In this document: one piece after another, positions 47,574-58,963 of the stretch | Numbering within the stretch: position 1 is the first letter of the stretch | How the letters are laid out: each line of letters starts with the position of its first letter | NCBI RefSeq assembly: GCF_002575655.3 | Contig: NC_053036.3 | Coordinates: 160,804,627-160,868,626 of the forward strand | DNA: 64,000 bases | From: Aegilops tauschii subsp. strangulata | Taxonomy: Eukaryota; Streptophyta; Magnoliopsida; Poales; Poaceae | Direction: 5' to 3' | Position numbers and translations under genes: made by a program | The notes under the pieces: generated by a model | Told to the model about the DNA's origin: nothing | The model's input: only the letters and a program-made list of their open reading frames with translations | Databases searched by the model: none

Positions 47574-47830
47574 GGGTACAATAGTGATCCAGGAGTAGAT
47601 CACTGGACAACGGTCAAAATTATCCTTAGTTACCTAAGAGGACTAAGGAGATATTTCTCGATTATGGAGGTAATAAAGAGTTCCTCATAAAGGGTTATGT
47701 TGATGCAAGCTTTGATGCCGATTCGGAAGACTCTGAGTCTCCATCTGGATACATAGAAATTTGCAAAAAATATAGGGATCTGAATGTGACAGGCTCGTTG
47801 ACTAAACTTCTCTCACAAGCAAAACATGAT
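47574..47830 (+). pseudogene. pol: Ang-E pol 3' end (RNase H), degraded
   Basis: It matches Ang-G 58470-58760. It contains the equivalents of DHWTAVK and YVDASFD, then an internal deletion of about 200 bp compared with Ang-D, which joins the SPSGY segment directly to IEICKKYRDLN. The active-site part is lost. It is the right-hand remainder of an Angela-type element whose left part lies beyond the far end of Ath-B. Confidence 0.82.
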
Positions 47831-47848
47831 CACTCCTTAATACTCTTT

Positions 47849-47960
47849 GGGTGTTAATCACATGGCGATGTGAACTAGATTATTGACTCTAGTAAACTCT
47901 TTGGGTGTTGGTCACATGGCGATGTAAACTATGGGTGTTAAATCACATGGTGATGTGAAC
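47849..47960 (+). repeat. Short tandem repeats before the purine tract of Ang-E, 3 units
   Basis: Three diverged units of about 27 bp (gggtgttaatcacatggcg... type) start at 47849, 47903 and 47933, separated by 3-27 bp. The equivalent place holds 4 units in Ang-G and one in Ang-D. Confidence 0.8.
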
Positions 47961-47991
47961 TAGATTATTGACTCTATTGCAAGTGGGAGAC

Positions 47992-49765
47992 TGAAGGAAA
48001 TATGCCCTAGAGGCAATAATAAAGTTGTTATTTTATATTTCCTTATTCATGATAAAGGTTCATTATTCATGCTAGAATTGTATTGATCGGAAACTTAAAT
48101 ACATGTGTGAATACATAAACAAATACCGTGTCCCTCGTAAGCCTCTACTAGACTAGCTCGTTGATCAAAGATGGTTAAGGTTTCCTAACCATAGACATGT
48201 GTTGTCATTTGATAATGGGATCACATCATTAGAAGAATGATGTGATGGACTAGACCCATCCGTTAGCTTAGCATAATGATCGTCCAGTTTATTGCTATTG
48301 CTTTCTTCATGTCAAATACATATTCCTTCGACTATGAGATTATGCAACTCTCGGATACCGGAGGAATACCTTGTGTGCTATCAAACGTCACAATGTAACT
48401 GGGTGATCACAAAAATACTCTACAGGCATCTCTGAAGGTGTTTGTTGAGTTGGCATAGATCGAGATTAGGATTTGTCACTCCGAGTATTGGAGATGTATC
48501 TCTGGGCCCTCTCGGTAATACACATCATAAGCTTGCAAACAAATGACTAAGGAGTTAGTCACAAGGTGATGTATTACATAACGAGTAAAGAGACTTGCCG
48601 GTAACGAGATTGAACTAGGTATGAAGACACAGACGATCGAATCTCGGGCAAGTAACATACCGATGGACAAAGGGAATTACGTATGTTGTGATAACGGTTT
48701 GACCAATAAAGATCTTCGTAGAATATGTAGGAGCCAATATTGGCATCCAGGTTCCACTATTGGTTATTGACCGGAGAGGTGTCTCGGTCATGTCTACATA
48801 GTTCTCGAACCCGTAGGGTCCGCACACTTAACGTTCATTGACGATATAATGTTATATGAGTTATATGTTTTGGTGACCGAATATTGTTCAGAGTTCCAGG
48901 TGAGATCACAGACATGACGAGGAGTCTCGAAATGGTCGAGAGATAAATATTGATATATAGGACGCTGGTATTTGGACACCGGAAGTGTTTCGGGACGTAC
49001 CGGGAGTGAATCGGGTCACCGGAAGGGGTTCCGGGCACCCCCGTGGCAAGATATGGGCCTTAAGGGCCAAAGGAGGGGACAGACCAGCCCACAAGGGGGC
49101 TGTTGCGCCCCCTCCCTTGTTTGGCCAGCCCTAGGGAAGGAAAAGGGGGAGGGCTAGCCCCTCTTGCCTTTCCCTCTCATGGGAGAAAGGAAAAGGGGGC
49201 GCGCCACCCTCCCCTGCCTTTCCCCGCACTCCAAATAAGGAAAGGAGGGGGCGCGGCTTGGGAGGGACCCCAAGTAGGATTCCTCCTACTTGGGCGCCTC
49301 CTTTGGCTGCTCCTCCCTCCCTCCCACCTATATATATGTGGGAGGGGGGCGCCTAGCACACAACAGACAATTGCCTAGCTGTGTGCGGCGCCCCCCTCCA
49401 CTGTTTACACCCCCGGTCATATTTTTGTAGTGCTTAGGTGAAGCCCTGCAGAGATCACTTCATCATCACCGTCACCACGCTGTCATGCTGCCGAAACTCA
49501 TCTACTACCTCGCCGCCTTGCTGGATCAAGAAGGCAGAGGACGTCACCGAGCTGAACGTGTGCAGAACGCGGAGGTGCCATACGTTCGGTACTTGATCGG
49601 TTGGAGAGCGAAGAAGTTCCTACATCAACCGCGTTGTTAAATGCTTCCACTTACGGTGTACGAGGGTACGTAGGCACTCTCTCCCCCTCGTTGCTATGCA
49701 TCTCCATGGATAGATCCTGCGTGTGCGTAGAATTTTTTTTGTTTTCCATGCAACGTTTCCCAACA
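47992..49765 (+). repeat. 3' LTR of Ang-E (1774 bp)
   Basis: It starts TGAAGGAAATATGCCC after aagtgggagac and ends TTTCCCAACA. It is a diverged subfamily in its distal half. The hairpin upstream of TATA has arms CCCAAGTAGGA (49269-49279) and TCCTACTTGGG (49284-49294). The TATA stretch (49329-49337) sits between inverted 8-mers CCTCCCAC and GTGGGAGG. The sequence after it is not retrotransposon; the expected TSD copy is ctctc (49766-49770). Confidence 0.9.
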
Positions 49766-51812
49766 CTCTCCTCTTCGAGTAAATCCCAACGCAGCTCACA
49801 AGTAGCTGAATGGCTAGCCGATGAGGTGCACATCCTTTACTCCAGGACACTATCACCGGTGGCGGTGGGGGCGTGTTCGCCTGCATTCCTTCCACCGAAT
49901 CAGCTAGTGCCTGCGCAAGGCCAGACCACCAGGCAAGCTCTTTGAGCTCAGACTCCTTGATGGCCCTCTTCTCCGCCTACTCGAGGGCCACAATGTAGGG
50001 CTCCTCCTCCTGGTGATCCTCCTCCTTTACAACCACCGACGGCGGTGGTGGATGCTACCTCTTGAGCATGCGTTGGTTTTCCTCGAAGAGGAAAGGGTGA
50101 TGCACCAAAGTAGCATAAGTATTTCCCTCAGTTTCTGAGAACCAAGGTATCAATCCAGTAGGATGTTACACGCAAGTCGCCTTGTACCTGCACAAACAAA
50201 TAAGAACCTTGCAGCCAACGCGATAAAGGGGTTGTCAATCCCTTCATGGCCACTTGCAAAAGTGAGATCTGATAGAGACGATAAGATAATATTTTTGCTA
50301 TTTTTATGATAAAGAGTGAAAGTAAAGAACGCAAAGTAAAATAAATGTAAACTTATATGATGGAAAATAGACCCGGGGGCCATAGGTTTCACTAGTGGCT
50401 TCTCTCAAGATAGCATAAGTATTACGGTGGGTGAACAAATTACTCTCGAGCAATTGATAGAATTGAGCATAGTTATGATAATATCTAGGCATGATCATGT
50501 ATATAAGCATCACATCCGTGACAAGTAGACCGACTCCTGCCTGCATCTACTACTATTCCTCCACACATCGACCGCTATCTAGCATGCACCTAGAGTAGTA
50601 AGTTCATAAGAACGGAGTAACGCATTAGGCAAGATGACATGATGTAGAGGGATAAACTCAAGCAATATGATATAAACCCCATCTTTTTATCCTCGATGGC
50701 AACAATACAATACATGTCGTTTCCCCTACTCTCACTGGGATCGAGCACCGCATGATTGAACCCAAAGCTAAGCACTTCTCCCATTGCAAGAAAAATCAAT
50801 CTAGTAGGCCAAACCAAACTGATAATTCGAAGAGACTTGCAAAGATAACCAATCATACATAAAAGAATTCAAAGAAGATTCAAATATTGTTCATAGATAA
50901 TCTTGATCATAAACCCACAATTCATCGGATCTCGACAAACACACCGCAAAAAGAGTTACATCGAATAGAACTCCAAGAATATCAAGGAGAACTTTGTATT
51001 GAGATCCAAAGAGAGAGAAGAAGCCATCTAGCTAATAACTATGGACCCGAAGGTCTGTGGTAAACTACTCACACATCATCGGAGAGACTATGGTGTTGAT
51101 GTAGAAGCCCTCAGTGATCGATTCCCCCTCCGACGGAGCGCCGGAAAAGGCCCCAAGATGGGATCTCACGGGTACAGAAGGTTGCGGCGACGGAAATAGG
51201 GTTTCGTGGTGCTCCTGGATGGTTTCGGGGTACGTAGGTATATATAGGAGGAAGAAGTAGGTCGGTGGAGCCTCGAGGGGCCCACGAGGGTGGAGGGCGC
51301 GCCCAGGGGGGTAGGCACCCCCCTGCCTCGTGGCCTCCTCGTTGATTGCTTGAAGTCCATTCCAAGTCCTCTGGATCACGTTTGTTCCAAAAATCACGCT
51401 CCCGAAGGTTTCATTCCGTTTGGACTACGTTTGATATTCCTTTTCTGTGAAACACTGAAATAGGCAAAAAAAATAGCAATTTGCACTGGGCCTTGGGTTA
51501 ATAGGTTAGTCCCAAAAATAATATAAAAGTGTATAATAAAGCCCATTAAACATCCAAAACAGAATATATAATAGCATGGAACAATAAAAAATTATAGATA
51601 CGTTGGAGACGTATCAGTGGAGCGGGTGCACGGGACACAAGATCGAAGGATGGCCAACGGCGCTCCTCGTGCTCGGTGGCGAACCACGCGTCCCAGATCA
51701 GCGAGTCTATCATGTACGCTGGGTCGCGGCTCAAAGGACATTTCCCATCAAATGTGTTTTGGTGTTGATGACAATGCAGTTTGCGGACTAACCCTGTGCT
51801 TGAGCTACACAT
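49766..51812 (-). pseudogene. Decayed low-copy coding sequence split by Solo-F
   Basis: On the - strand a frame runs from about 51812 through FDGKCPLSRDPAYMIDSLIW and WFATEHEERRWPSFDLVSRA. If Solo-F and one TSD are left out, it continues in frame at 50052 into a Pro-run (PPPPS), the acidic VVKEEDHQEEEPYIVALE, one TAG, then AEKRAIKESELKELAWWSGL and AQALADSV, ending at Ang-E (49766). Proline-rich and acidic/charged helical composition with WFATEHEERR-like text reminds me of uncharacterised repetitive grass proteins, but I cannot name the family. Only two segments (51622-51812 and 49766-50052) belong to it. It may be a gene fragment or a DNA-transposon-borne frame. Confidence 0.5.
50053..51616 (-). 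repeat. Solo-F: solo LTR of the Ath family (1564 bp)
   Basis: On the - strand it starts TGATACGTCTCC at 51616 and ends ...GGTAGCA at 50053. It is flanked by exact gtgga copies (50048-50052 and 51617-51621) and has no interior. It is closest to the Ath-A LTR (shared tatataggaggaagaagtag stretch). It arose by recombination between the LTRs of a former full element. Confidence 0.94.
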
Positions 51813-52113
51813 GCATATTTATATGGCACAAGACGTTTAGGTACCCCTCTGGGAGGAAAAGAGCGTAGACGACATTTCCTACGTCTTTATTTTCTTTGGT
51901 TGTAGGAAATTTGTACTATTAAGAGGGGCCTTCATCGAAAGGTAAGGGTGGAACCATATCACATACACAAATACATATTGCACCCACTTATATCTTCCTT
52001 TCCATTTTGAGGAGAGAACCTCAAGTCTAACTATGCAGAGAAAGGTACTTAGCGGTTGTACACTTGGTGTATGCGGTTGTACCGCTCTCTCGTGGAGTGG
52101 GCAAAGCAGACAC
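51813..52113. other. Unassigned sequence between the decayed frame and Ang-G
   Basis: About 300 bp not belonging to the flanking retrotransposons. It holds an inverted repeat (atttcctac near 51876 and gtaggaaat near 51903) and no clear frame. Bases 52109-52113 (gacac) should be the left TSD of Ang-G, but the sequence after its 3' LTR (ggcgc) does not match. Confidence 0.6.
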
Positions 52114-53820
52114 TGAAGGAAATATGCCCTAGAGACAATAATAAAGTATTATATATTTCCTTATATCATGATAAATGTTTATTATTCATGCTAGAATTGT
52201 ATTAACCGGAAACATAATACATGTGTGAATACAGACAAACAGAGTGTCACTAGTATGCCTCTACTTGACTAGCTCGTTAATCAAAGATGGTTATGTTTCC
52301 TAGCCATAGACATGAGTTGTCATTTGATTAACGAGATCACCTCATTAGGAGAATGACGTGATTGACTTGACCCATTCCGTTAGCTTAGCACCCGATCGTT
52401 TAGTATGTTGCTATTGCTTTCTTCATGACTTATACATGTTCCTCTGACTATGAGATTATGCAACTCCCGTTTACCGGAGGAACACTTTGTGTGCTACCAA
52501 ACGTCACAACGTAAATGGGTGATTATAAAGGTGCTCTACAGGTGTCTCCAAAGGTACTTTTTGGGTTGGCGTATTTCGAGATTAGGATTTGTCACTCCGA
52601 TTATCGGAGAGGTATCTCTGGCCCACTCGGTAATGCACATCACTATAAGCCTTGCAAGCATTGTGACTAATGAGTTAGTTGCGGGATGATGTATTACGAA
52701 ACGAGTAAAGAGACTTGCCAGTAACGAGATTGAACTAGGTATCGAGATACCGACGATCAAATCTCGGGCAAGTAACATACCGATGACAAAGGTAACAACG
52801 TATGTTGTTATGCGGTCTGACCGATAAAGATCTTCGTAGAATATGTGGGAGCCAATATGGGCATCCAGGTCCCGCTATTGGTTATTGACCGGAGAGGTGT
52901 CTCGGTCATGTCTACATAGTTCTCGAACCCGAAGGGTCCGCACGCTTAACGTTATGATGATAGTTTTATTGAGTTTTGATGTACTGAAGGAGTTCGGAGT
53001 CCCGGATGAGATCGGGGACATGACGAGGAGTCTCGAAATGGTCGAGACGTAAAGATCGATATATTGGACGACTATATTCGGACTTCGGAAAGGTTCCGAG
53101 TGATTCGGGTATTTTTCGGAGTACCAAAGAGTTACGGGAATTCGTATTGGGCCTTAATGGGCCATACGGGAAAGGAGGGAAAGACCTCAAAGGGTGGCCG
53201 CACCCCTCCCCATGGGCTAGTCCGAATTGGACTAGGGAGGGGGGGCGCACCCTTCCTTCTTTCTCCTTCCCCCTTCCCTTCTCCTACTCCCACAAGGAAA
53301 GGAGGAGTCCTACTCCCGGTGGGAGTAGGACTCCCCCCTATGGCGCGCCTCTCCCCTTGGCCGGCTGCCTCCCCCTTGCTCCTTTATATACGGGGGCAGG
53401 GGGGCACCCCAGAGACACAACAACTGATCCTTGAGATCTCTTAACCGTGTGCGGTGCCCCCCACCACCATATTACACCTTGATAATACCGTTGCGGAGCT
53501 TAGGCGAAGCCCTGCGTCGGTGAAACATCATCATCGTCACCACGCCGTCGTGCTGAGGAAACTCTCCCTCAACACTCGGCTGGATCGGAGTTCGAGGGAC
53601 GTCATCGAGCTGAACGTGTGTAAAACTCGGAGGTGCCGTACGTTCGGTACTTGATCGGTCGGATCGTGAAGACGTACGACTACATCAACCGCGTTGTGAT
53701 AACGCTTCCGCTGTCGGTCTACGAGGGTACGTGGACAACACTCTCCCCTCTAGTTGCTATGCATCACCATGATCTTGCGTGTGCGTAGGAAATTTTTAGA
53801 AATTACTACGTTCCCCAACA
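52114..53820 (+). repeat. 5' LTR of Ang-G (1707 bp)
   Basis: It starts TGAAGGAAATATGCCC and ends TTCCCCAACA. The hairpin has 14-bp arms (53304-53317 GGAGTCCTACTCCC, 53321-53334 its exact inverse) with a 3-nt spacer. TATATA is at 53385-53390. Confidence 0.94.
53304..53334. repeat. Perfect 14-bp inverted repeat upstream of the Ang-G TATA box
   Basis: Arm 53304-53317 and its exact reverse complement 53321-53334 lie about 50 bp upstream of TATA. The same arms are in Ang-H (60670-60683 and 60687-60700) and absent from the Ang-G 3' LTR. Ang-D and Ang-E have inverted repeats of different sequence at this place. Confidence 0.9.
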
Positions 53821-55085
53821 GTGGTATCAGAGCCTGGTTTTATGCGTTGATGCTATGCACGAGTAGAACACAAGTGAGTTGTGGGCGATATAAGTCATAC
53901 TGCTTACCAGCATGTCATACTTTGGTTCAGCGGTATTGTGAGATGAAGCGGCCCGGACCGACATTACGCGTACGCTTACGTGAGACTGGTTTCACCGTTG
54001 CGAGCACTCGTTGCTTAAAGGTGACCGGCGGGTGTCTGTCTCTCTCACTTTAGTTGAACCGAGTGTGGCTACGCCCGGTCCTTGCGAAGGTTAAAACAGC
54101 ACCAACTTGACAAACTATCGTTGTGGTTTTGATGCGTAGGTAAGAACGGTTCTTGCTAAGCCCGTAGCAGCCATGTAAAATATGCAACAACAAAGTAGAG
54201 GACGTCTAACTTGTTTTTGCAGGGCATGTTGTGATGTGATATGGTCAAGACATGATGTGATATAATGTGTTGTATGAGATGATCATGTTTTGTAACCGAG
54301 TTATCGGCAACTGGCAGGAGCCATATGGTTGTCGCTTTATTGTATGAGATGCAATCGCCATGTAATAGTTTTACTTTATCACTAAGCGGTAGCGATAGTC
54401 GTAAAAGCAATAAGTTGGCGAGACGACAACGATGCTACGATGGAGATCAAGGTGTCGCGCCGGTGACGATGGTGATCATGACGGTGCTTCGGAGATGGAG
54501 ATCACAAGCACGGTGCTTCGGAGATGGAGATCACAAGCACAAGATGATGATGGCCATATCATATCACTTATATTGATTGCATGTGATCTTAATCCTTTAT
54601 GCATCTTATCTTGCTTTGTTTGACGGTAGCATTATAAGATGATCCTTCACTAAATTATCAAAGTATAAGTGTTCTCCCTGAGTATGCACCGTTGCGAAAG
54701 TTCTTCGTGCTGAGACACCACGTGATGATCGGGTGTGATAGGCTCTACGTTCAAATACAACGGGTGCAAAACAGTTGCACACGCGGAATACTCAGGTTAA
54801 ACTTGACGAGCCTAGCATATAACAGATATGGCCTCGGAACACGGAGACCGAAAGGTCGAGCGTGAATCATATAGTAGATATGATCAACATAGTGATGTTC
54901 ACCATTGAAACTACTCCATCTCACGTGATGATCGGACATGGTTTAGTCGATATGGATCACGTGATCACTTAGAGGATTAGAGGGATGTCTATCTAAGTGG
55001 GAGTTCTTAGGTAATATGATTAATTGAACTTAAATTTATCATGAACTTAGTCCTGATAGTATTTTGCAAATTATGTTATAGATCA
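53821..55085 (+). other. Ang-G primer-binding site and leader
   Basis: TGGTATCAGAGCC at 53822-53834 is the canonical initiator Met tRNA site. The leader has no convincing gene. A 29-bp segment is exactly doubled in tandem at 54482-54510 and 54511-54539, as also in Ang-H but not in Ang-D. Confidence 0.85.
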
Positions 55086-55995
55086 ATAGCTCGCGTTGTT
55101 GCTTCCCTGTGTTTATTTTTGATATGTTCCTAGAGAAAAAATTATGTTGAAAGATGTTAGTAGCAAAGATGCGGATTGGATCTGTGATCTGAGGATTATC
55201 CTGATTGCTGCACAGAAAAAATTATGTCCTTGATGCACCGCTAGGTGACAGACCTATTGCAGGAGCAGATGCAGACGTTATGAACGTTTGGCTAGCTCAA
55301 AATGATGACTACTTGATAGTTTGGTGCACCATGCTTAACGGCTTAGAATTGGGACTTCAAAGACGTTTTGAACGTCATGGACCATATGAGATGTTCCAGG
55401 AGTTGAAGTTAATATTTCAAGCAAATACCCGAGTTGAGAGATATGAAGTCTCCAACAAGTTCTATAGCTAAAAGATGGAGGAGAATCGCTCAACTAATGA
55501 GCATGTGCTCAGATTGTCTGGGTACTACAATCGCTTGAATCAAGTGGGAGTTTATCTTCCAGATAAAATAGTGATTGACAGAATTCTCTAGTCACCATCA
55601 CCAAGTTAGTAGAACTTCGTGATGAACTATAGTATGCAAGGGATGACGAAAGTAATTCCCGAGCTCTTCGTGATGCTGAAATCGACGAAGGTAGAAATCA
55701 AGAAAAACATCAAGTGTTGATGGTTGACGAGACCACTAGTTTCAAGAAAAGGGTAAAGGGAAGAAGGGGAACTTCAAAAAGAACGGCAAGCAAGTTGCTA
55801 CTCAAGTGAAGAAGCCCAAGTCTGTACCTAAGCCTGAGACTAAGTGCTTCTACTACAAAGGGGCTGGTCAAATGGAAGCGGAACTACCCCAACTATTTGG
55901 TGGATAAGAAGTATGGCAAAGTGAACAAAGGTATATTGGATATACATGTTATTGATGTGTACTTTACTAGTGTTTATAGCAACTCCTCGGTATTT
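55086..55995 (+). pseudogene. gag: Ang-G gag, start codon lost and several stops
   Basis: Where Ang-D has the gag ATG, this copy has ATA (55086-55088). Extra A bases in two A-runs shift the frame early. The core RFERHGPYEMFQELKLIF is readable, followed by a stop at the place of Cys in FYSCKMEE (55471), further stops (gaattctctag, gttagtag), and a zinc knuckle ruined by a frameshift and Cys changes (CFYYKGAG). The lost ATG and several stops are shared with Ang-H. Loss of the gag start recalls BARE-2, which is known to rely on BARE-1 Gag. Confidence 0.88.
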
Positions 55996-58630
55996 GATAC
56001 TGGTTCAGTTGCTAAGAGTAGTAACTCGAAACGAGAGTTGCAGAATAAACAGAGACTAGTAAAAGGCGAGGTGACGATGTGTGTTGGAAGTAGTTCCAAG
56101 ATTGATATGATCATCATCGCACACTCCCTATACTTTCGGGATTAGCGTTGAAACTGAATAAGTGTTATTTGGTGTTTGCGTTGAGCATGAATATGATTTG
56201 ATCATGTTTGTTGCAATACGGTTATTCATTTAAATTAGAGAATAATTGTTATTCTTTTTACATGAATAAAACCTTCTATGGTCATACACCCAATAAAATA
56301 GTTTGTTGGATCTCGATCGTAGTAATACACATATTCATAATAATGAAGCCAAAAGATGCAAAGTTAATAATGATAGTGCAACTTATTTGTGGCACTGCCG
56401 TTTAGGTCATATTGGTGTAAAGCGCATGAAGAAACTCCATACTGATGGGATTTTGGAATCACTTGATTATGAATCACTTGATGCTTGCGATCCGTGCCTC
56501 ATGGGCAAGATGACTAAAACGCCGTTCTCCGGAACTATGGAGAGAGCAACAGATTTGTTGGAAATCATACATACAGATGTATGTGGCCCGATGAATATTG
56601 AGGCTCGTAGCAGGTATCATTATTTTCTGACCTTCACAAATGATTTGAGCAGATATGGGTATATCTACTTAATGAAACAGAAGTATGAAACATTTGAAAA
56701 GTTCATATAATTTTAGAGTGAAGTGGAAAATCATCGTAACAAGAAAATAAAGTTTCTACGATCTGATCGCGGAGACAAATATTTGAGTTACGAGTTTGGT
56801 CTTCAATTAAAACAATGTGGAATAGTTTCACAAATTCGTGCCACCTGGAACACCACAGCATAATGGTGTGTCCGAACGTCGTAACCGTACTTTATTAGAT
56901 ATGGTGCGATGTATGATGTATCTTACCGATCTACCACTATCGTTTTGGGGTTATGCATTAGAGACAGCTGCATTCACGTTAAATAGGGCACCATCAAAAT
57001 CCGTTGAGACGACGCCTTATGAACCGAGGTTTAGCAAGAAACCAAAGTTATCGTTTCTTAAAGTTTGGGGTTGCGATGCTTATGTGAAAAAGTTTCATCC
57101 TAATAAGCTCAAAACCCAAATCGGAGAAATGTGTCTTCATAGGATACCCAAAGGAGACAGTTGGGTACACCTTCTATCACAGATCCGAAGGCAAGACATT
57201 CGTTGCTTAGTATGGATCCTTTCTAGAGAAGGAGTTTCTCTCGAAAGAAGTGAGTGAGAGGAAAGTATAACTTAATGAGGTAACTGTACCTGCTCCCTTA
57301 TTGGAAAGTAGTTCATCACAGAAATCTGTTCCTCTGACTCCTACACCAATTAGTGAGGAAGTTAATGATGATGATCATGTAACTTCAGATCAAGTTACTA
57401 CCAAATCTCGTAGGTAAACCAGAGTAAGATCCGCACCAGAATGGTACGGTAATCCTATTCTGGAGGTTATGTTACTAGACCATGACGAACCTACGAACTA
57501 TGAAGAAGCGATGGTGAGCCCAGATTCCGCAAAATGGCTTGAGACCATGAAATCTGAGATGAGATCCATGTATGAGAACAAAGTGTGGACTTTGGTTGAC
57601 TTGCCCGATGATCGGCAAGCAATTGAGAATAAATGGATCTTCAAGAGGAAGACGGACGCTGATAGTAGTGTTACTATCTACAAAGCTAGAATTGTCGCAA
57701 AAAGATTTTCGACAAGTTCAAAGTGTTGACTACGATGAGAGTTTCTCACTCGTATCTATGCTTAAGTATGTCCGAATCATGTTAGCAATTGCCGCATTTT
57801 ATGAAATATGGCAAATGGATAAACAAAACTGCATTCCTTAATGGATTTATTAAAGAAGAGTTGTATATGATGCAACCAGAAGGTTTTGTCAATCCTAAAG
57901 GTGCTAACAAAATATGCAAGCTCCAGCGATCCATCTATGGACTGGTGCAAGCATCTCGGAGTTGGAATATACACTTTGATAAGTTGATCAAATGATATAG
58001 TGTTATACAGACTTGCGGTGAAGCCTGTATTTACAAGAAAGTGAGTGGGAGCACTACATCATTTCTAATAAGTATATGTGAATGACATATTGTTGATCGG
58101 AAATAATGTAGAATTATTCTGCAAAGCATAAAGGAGTGTTTGAAAGGTGTTTTTCAAAGAAAGACCTCGGTGAAGCTGCTTACATATTGAGCATCAAGAT
58201 CTATAGAGATAGATCAAGACGCTTGATAAGTTTTTTCAATGAGTACATACCTTAACAAGATTTTGAAGTAGTTCAAAATAGAACAGCCAAAGAAAAGAGT
58301 TTCTTGCCTGTGTTACATGGTGTGAAATTGAGTAAGACTCAAAGCCCGACCACGGCAGAAGATAGAAAGAGAATGAAAGTCATTCCCTATGCCTTGGCCA
58401 TAGGTTCTATAAAGTATGCCATGCTATGTACCAGATCTATTGTATACCCTACACTGATTTTGGCAAGGGAGTACAATAGTGATCTAGGAGTAGATCACTG
58501 GACAGCGGTCAAAATTATCCTTAGTGGAATAAGGATATGTTTCTCGATTATGGAAGTGACAAAAAGGTTCGTCGTAAAGGGTTACGTCGATGCAAGTTTT
58601 GACACTAAATCTAGATGACTCTAAGTCTCG
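55996..58630 (+). pseudogene. pol: Ang-G pol (protease, integrase, RT, RNase H), heavily broken
   Basis: Protease FDTGS is at about 55993-56007. Integrase parts are readable: WHCRLGHIGVKRMKKLH and CDPC (zinc site, complete here), HTDVCGPM, then a frameshift near 56835, and NGVSERRNRTLLDMV with the catalytic Glu. RT parts follow: [46 protein letters not shown]. The catalytic YVDD has become YVND (58075-58086), an Asp-to-Asn change at a metal-binding residue. RNase H is mostly deleted (about 58600-58690). Inactive on several independent grounds. Confidence 0.88.
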
Positions 58631-58790
58631 GTGTAGATACATACTGAAAGTGGGAGCAATTAGCTAGAGTAGCTCCGTGCAGAGCATTGTAGACATAGAA
58701 ATTTGCAAAATACTTACGGATCTGAATGTGACAGACCCATTGACTAAAATTATCTCACAATCAAAACATGATCACACCTTAGTACTCTTT

Positions 58791-58931
58791 GGGTGTTAAT
58801 CACATAGCAATGTGAACTAGATTATTGACTCTAGTAAACCCTTTGAGTGTTGGTCACATAGAGATGTGAACTATGGGTGTTAATCACATGGTGATGTGAA
58901 TTATTGATGTTAAATCACATGGCGATGTGAA
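58791..58931 (+). repeat. Short tandem repeats before the purine tract of Ang-G, 4 units
   Basis: Units of about 27 bp of the gggtgttaatcacat type start at 58791, 58845, 58875 and 58905. They correspond to the 3 units of Ang-E. Confidence 0.8.
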
Positions 58932-58963
58932 CTAGATTATTGACTCTAGTGCAAGTGGGAGAC

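Noticed and set aside
54482..54539. Short direct repeats as a CRISPR-like or satellite array
   Set aside because: Only two contiguous copies without spacers, in a plant retrotransposon leader; no array structure exists anywhere in the window.
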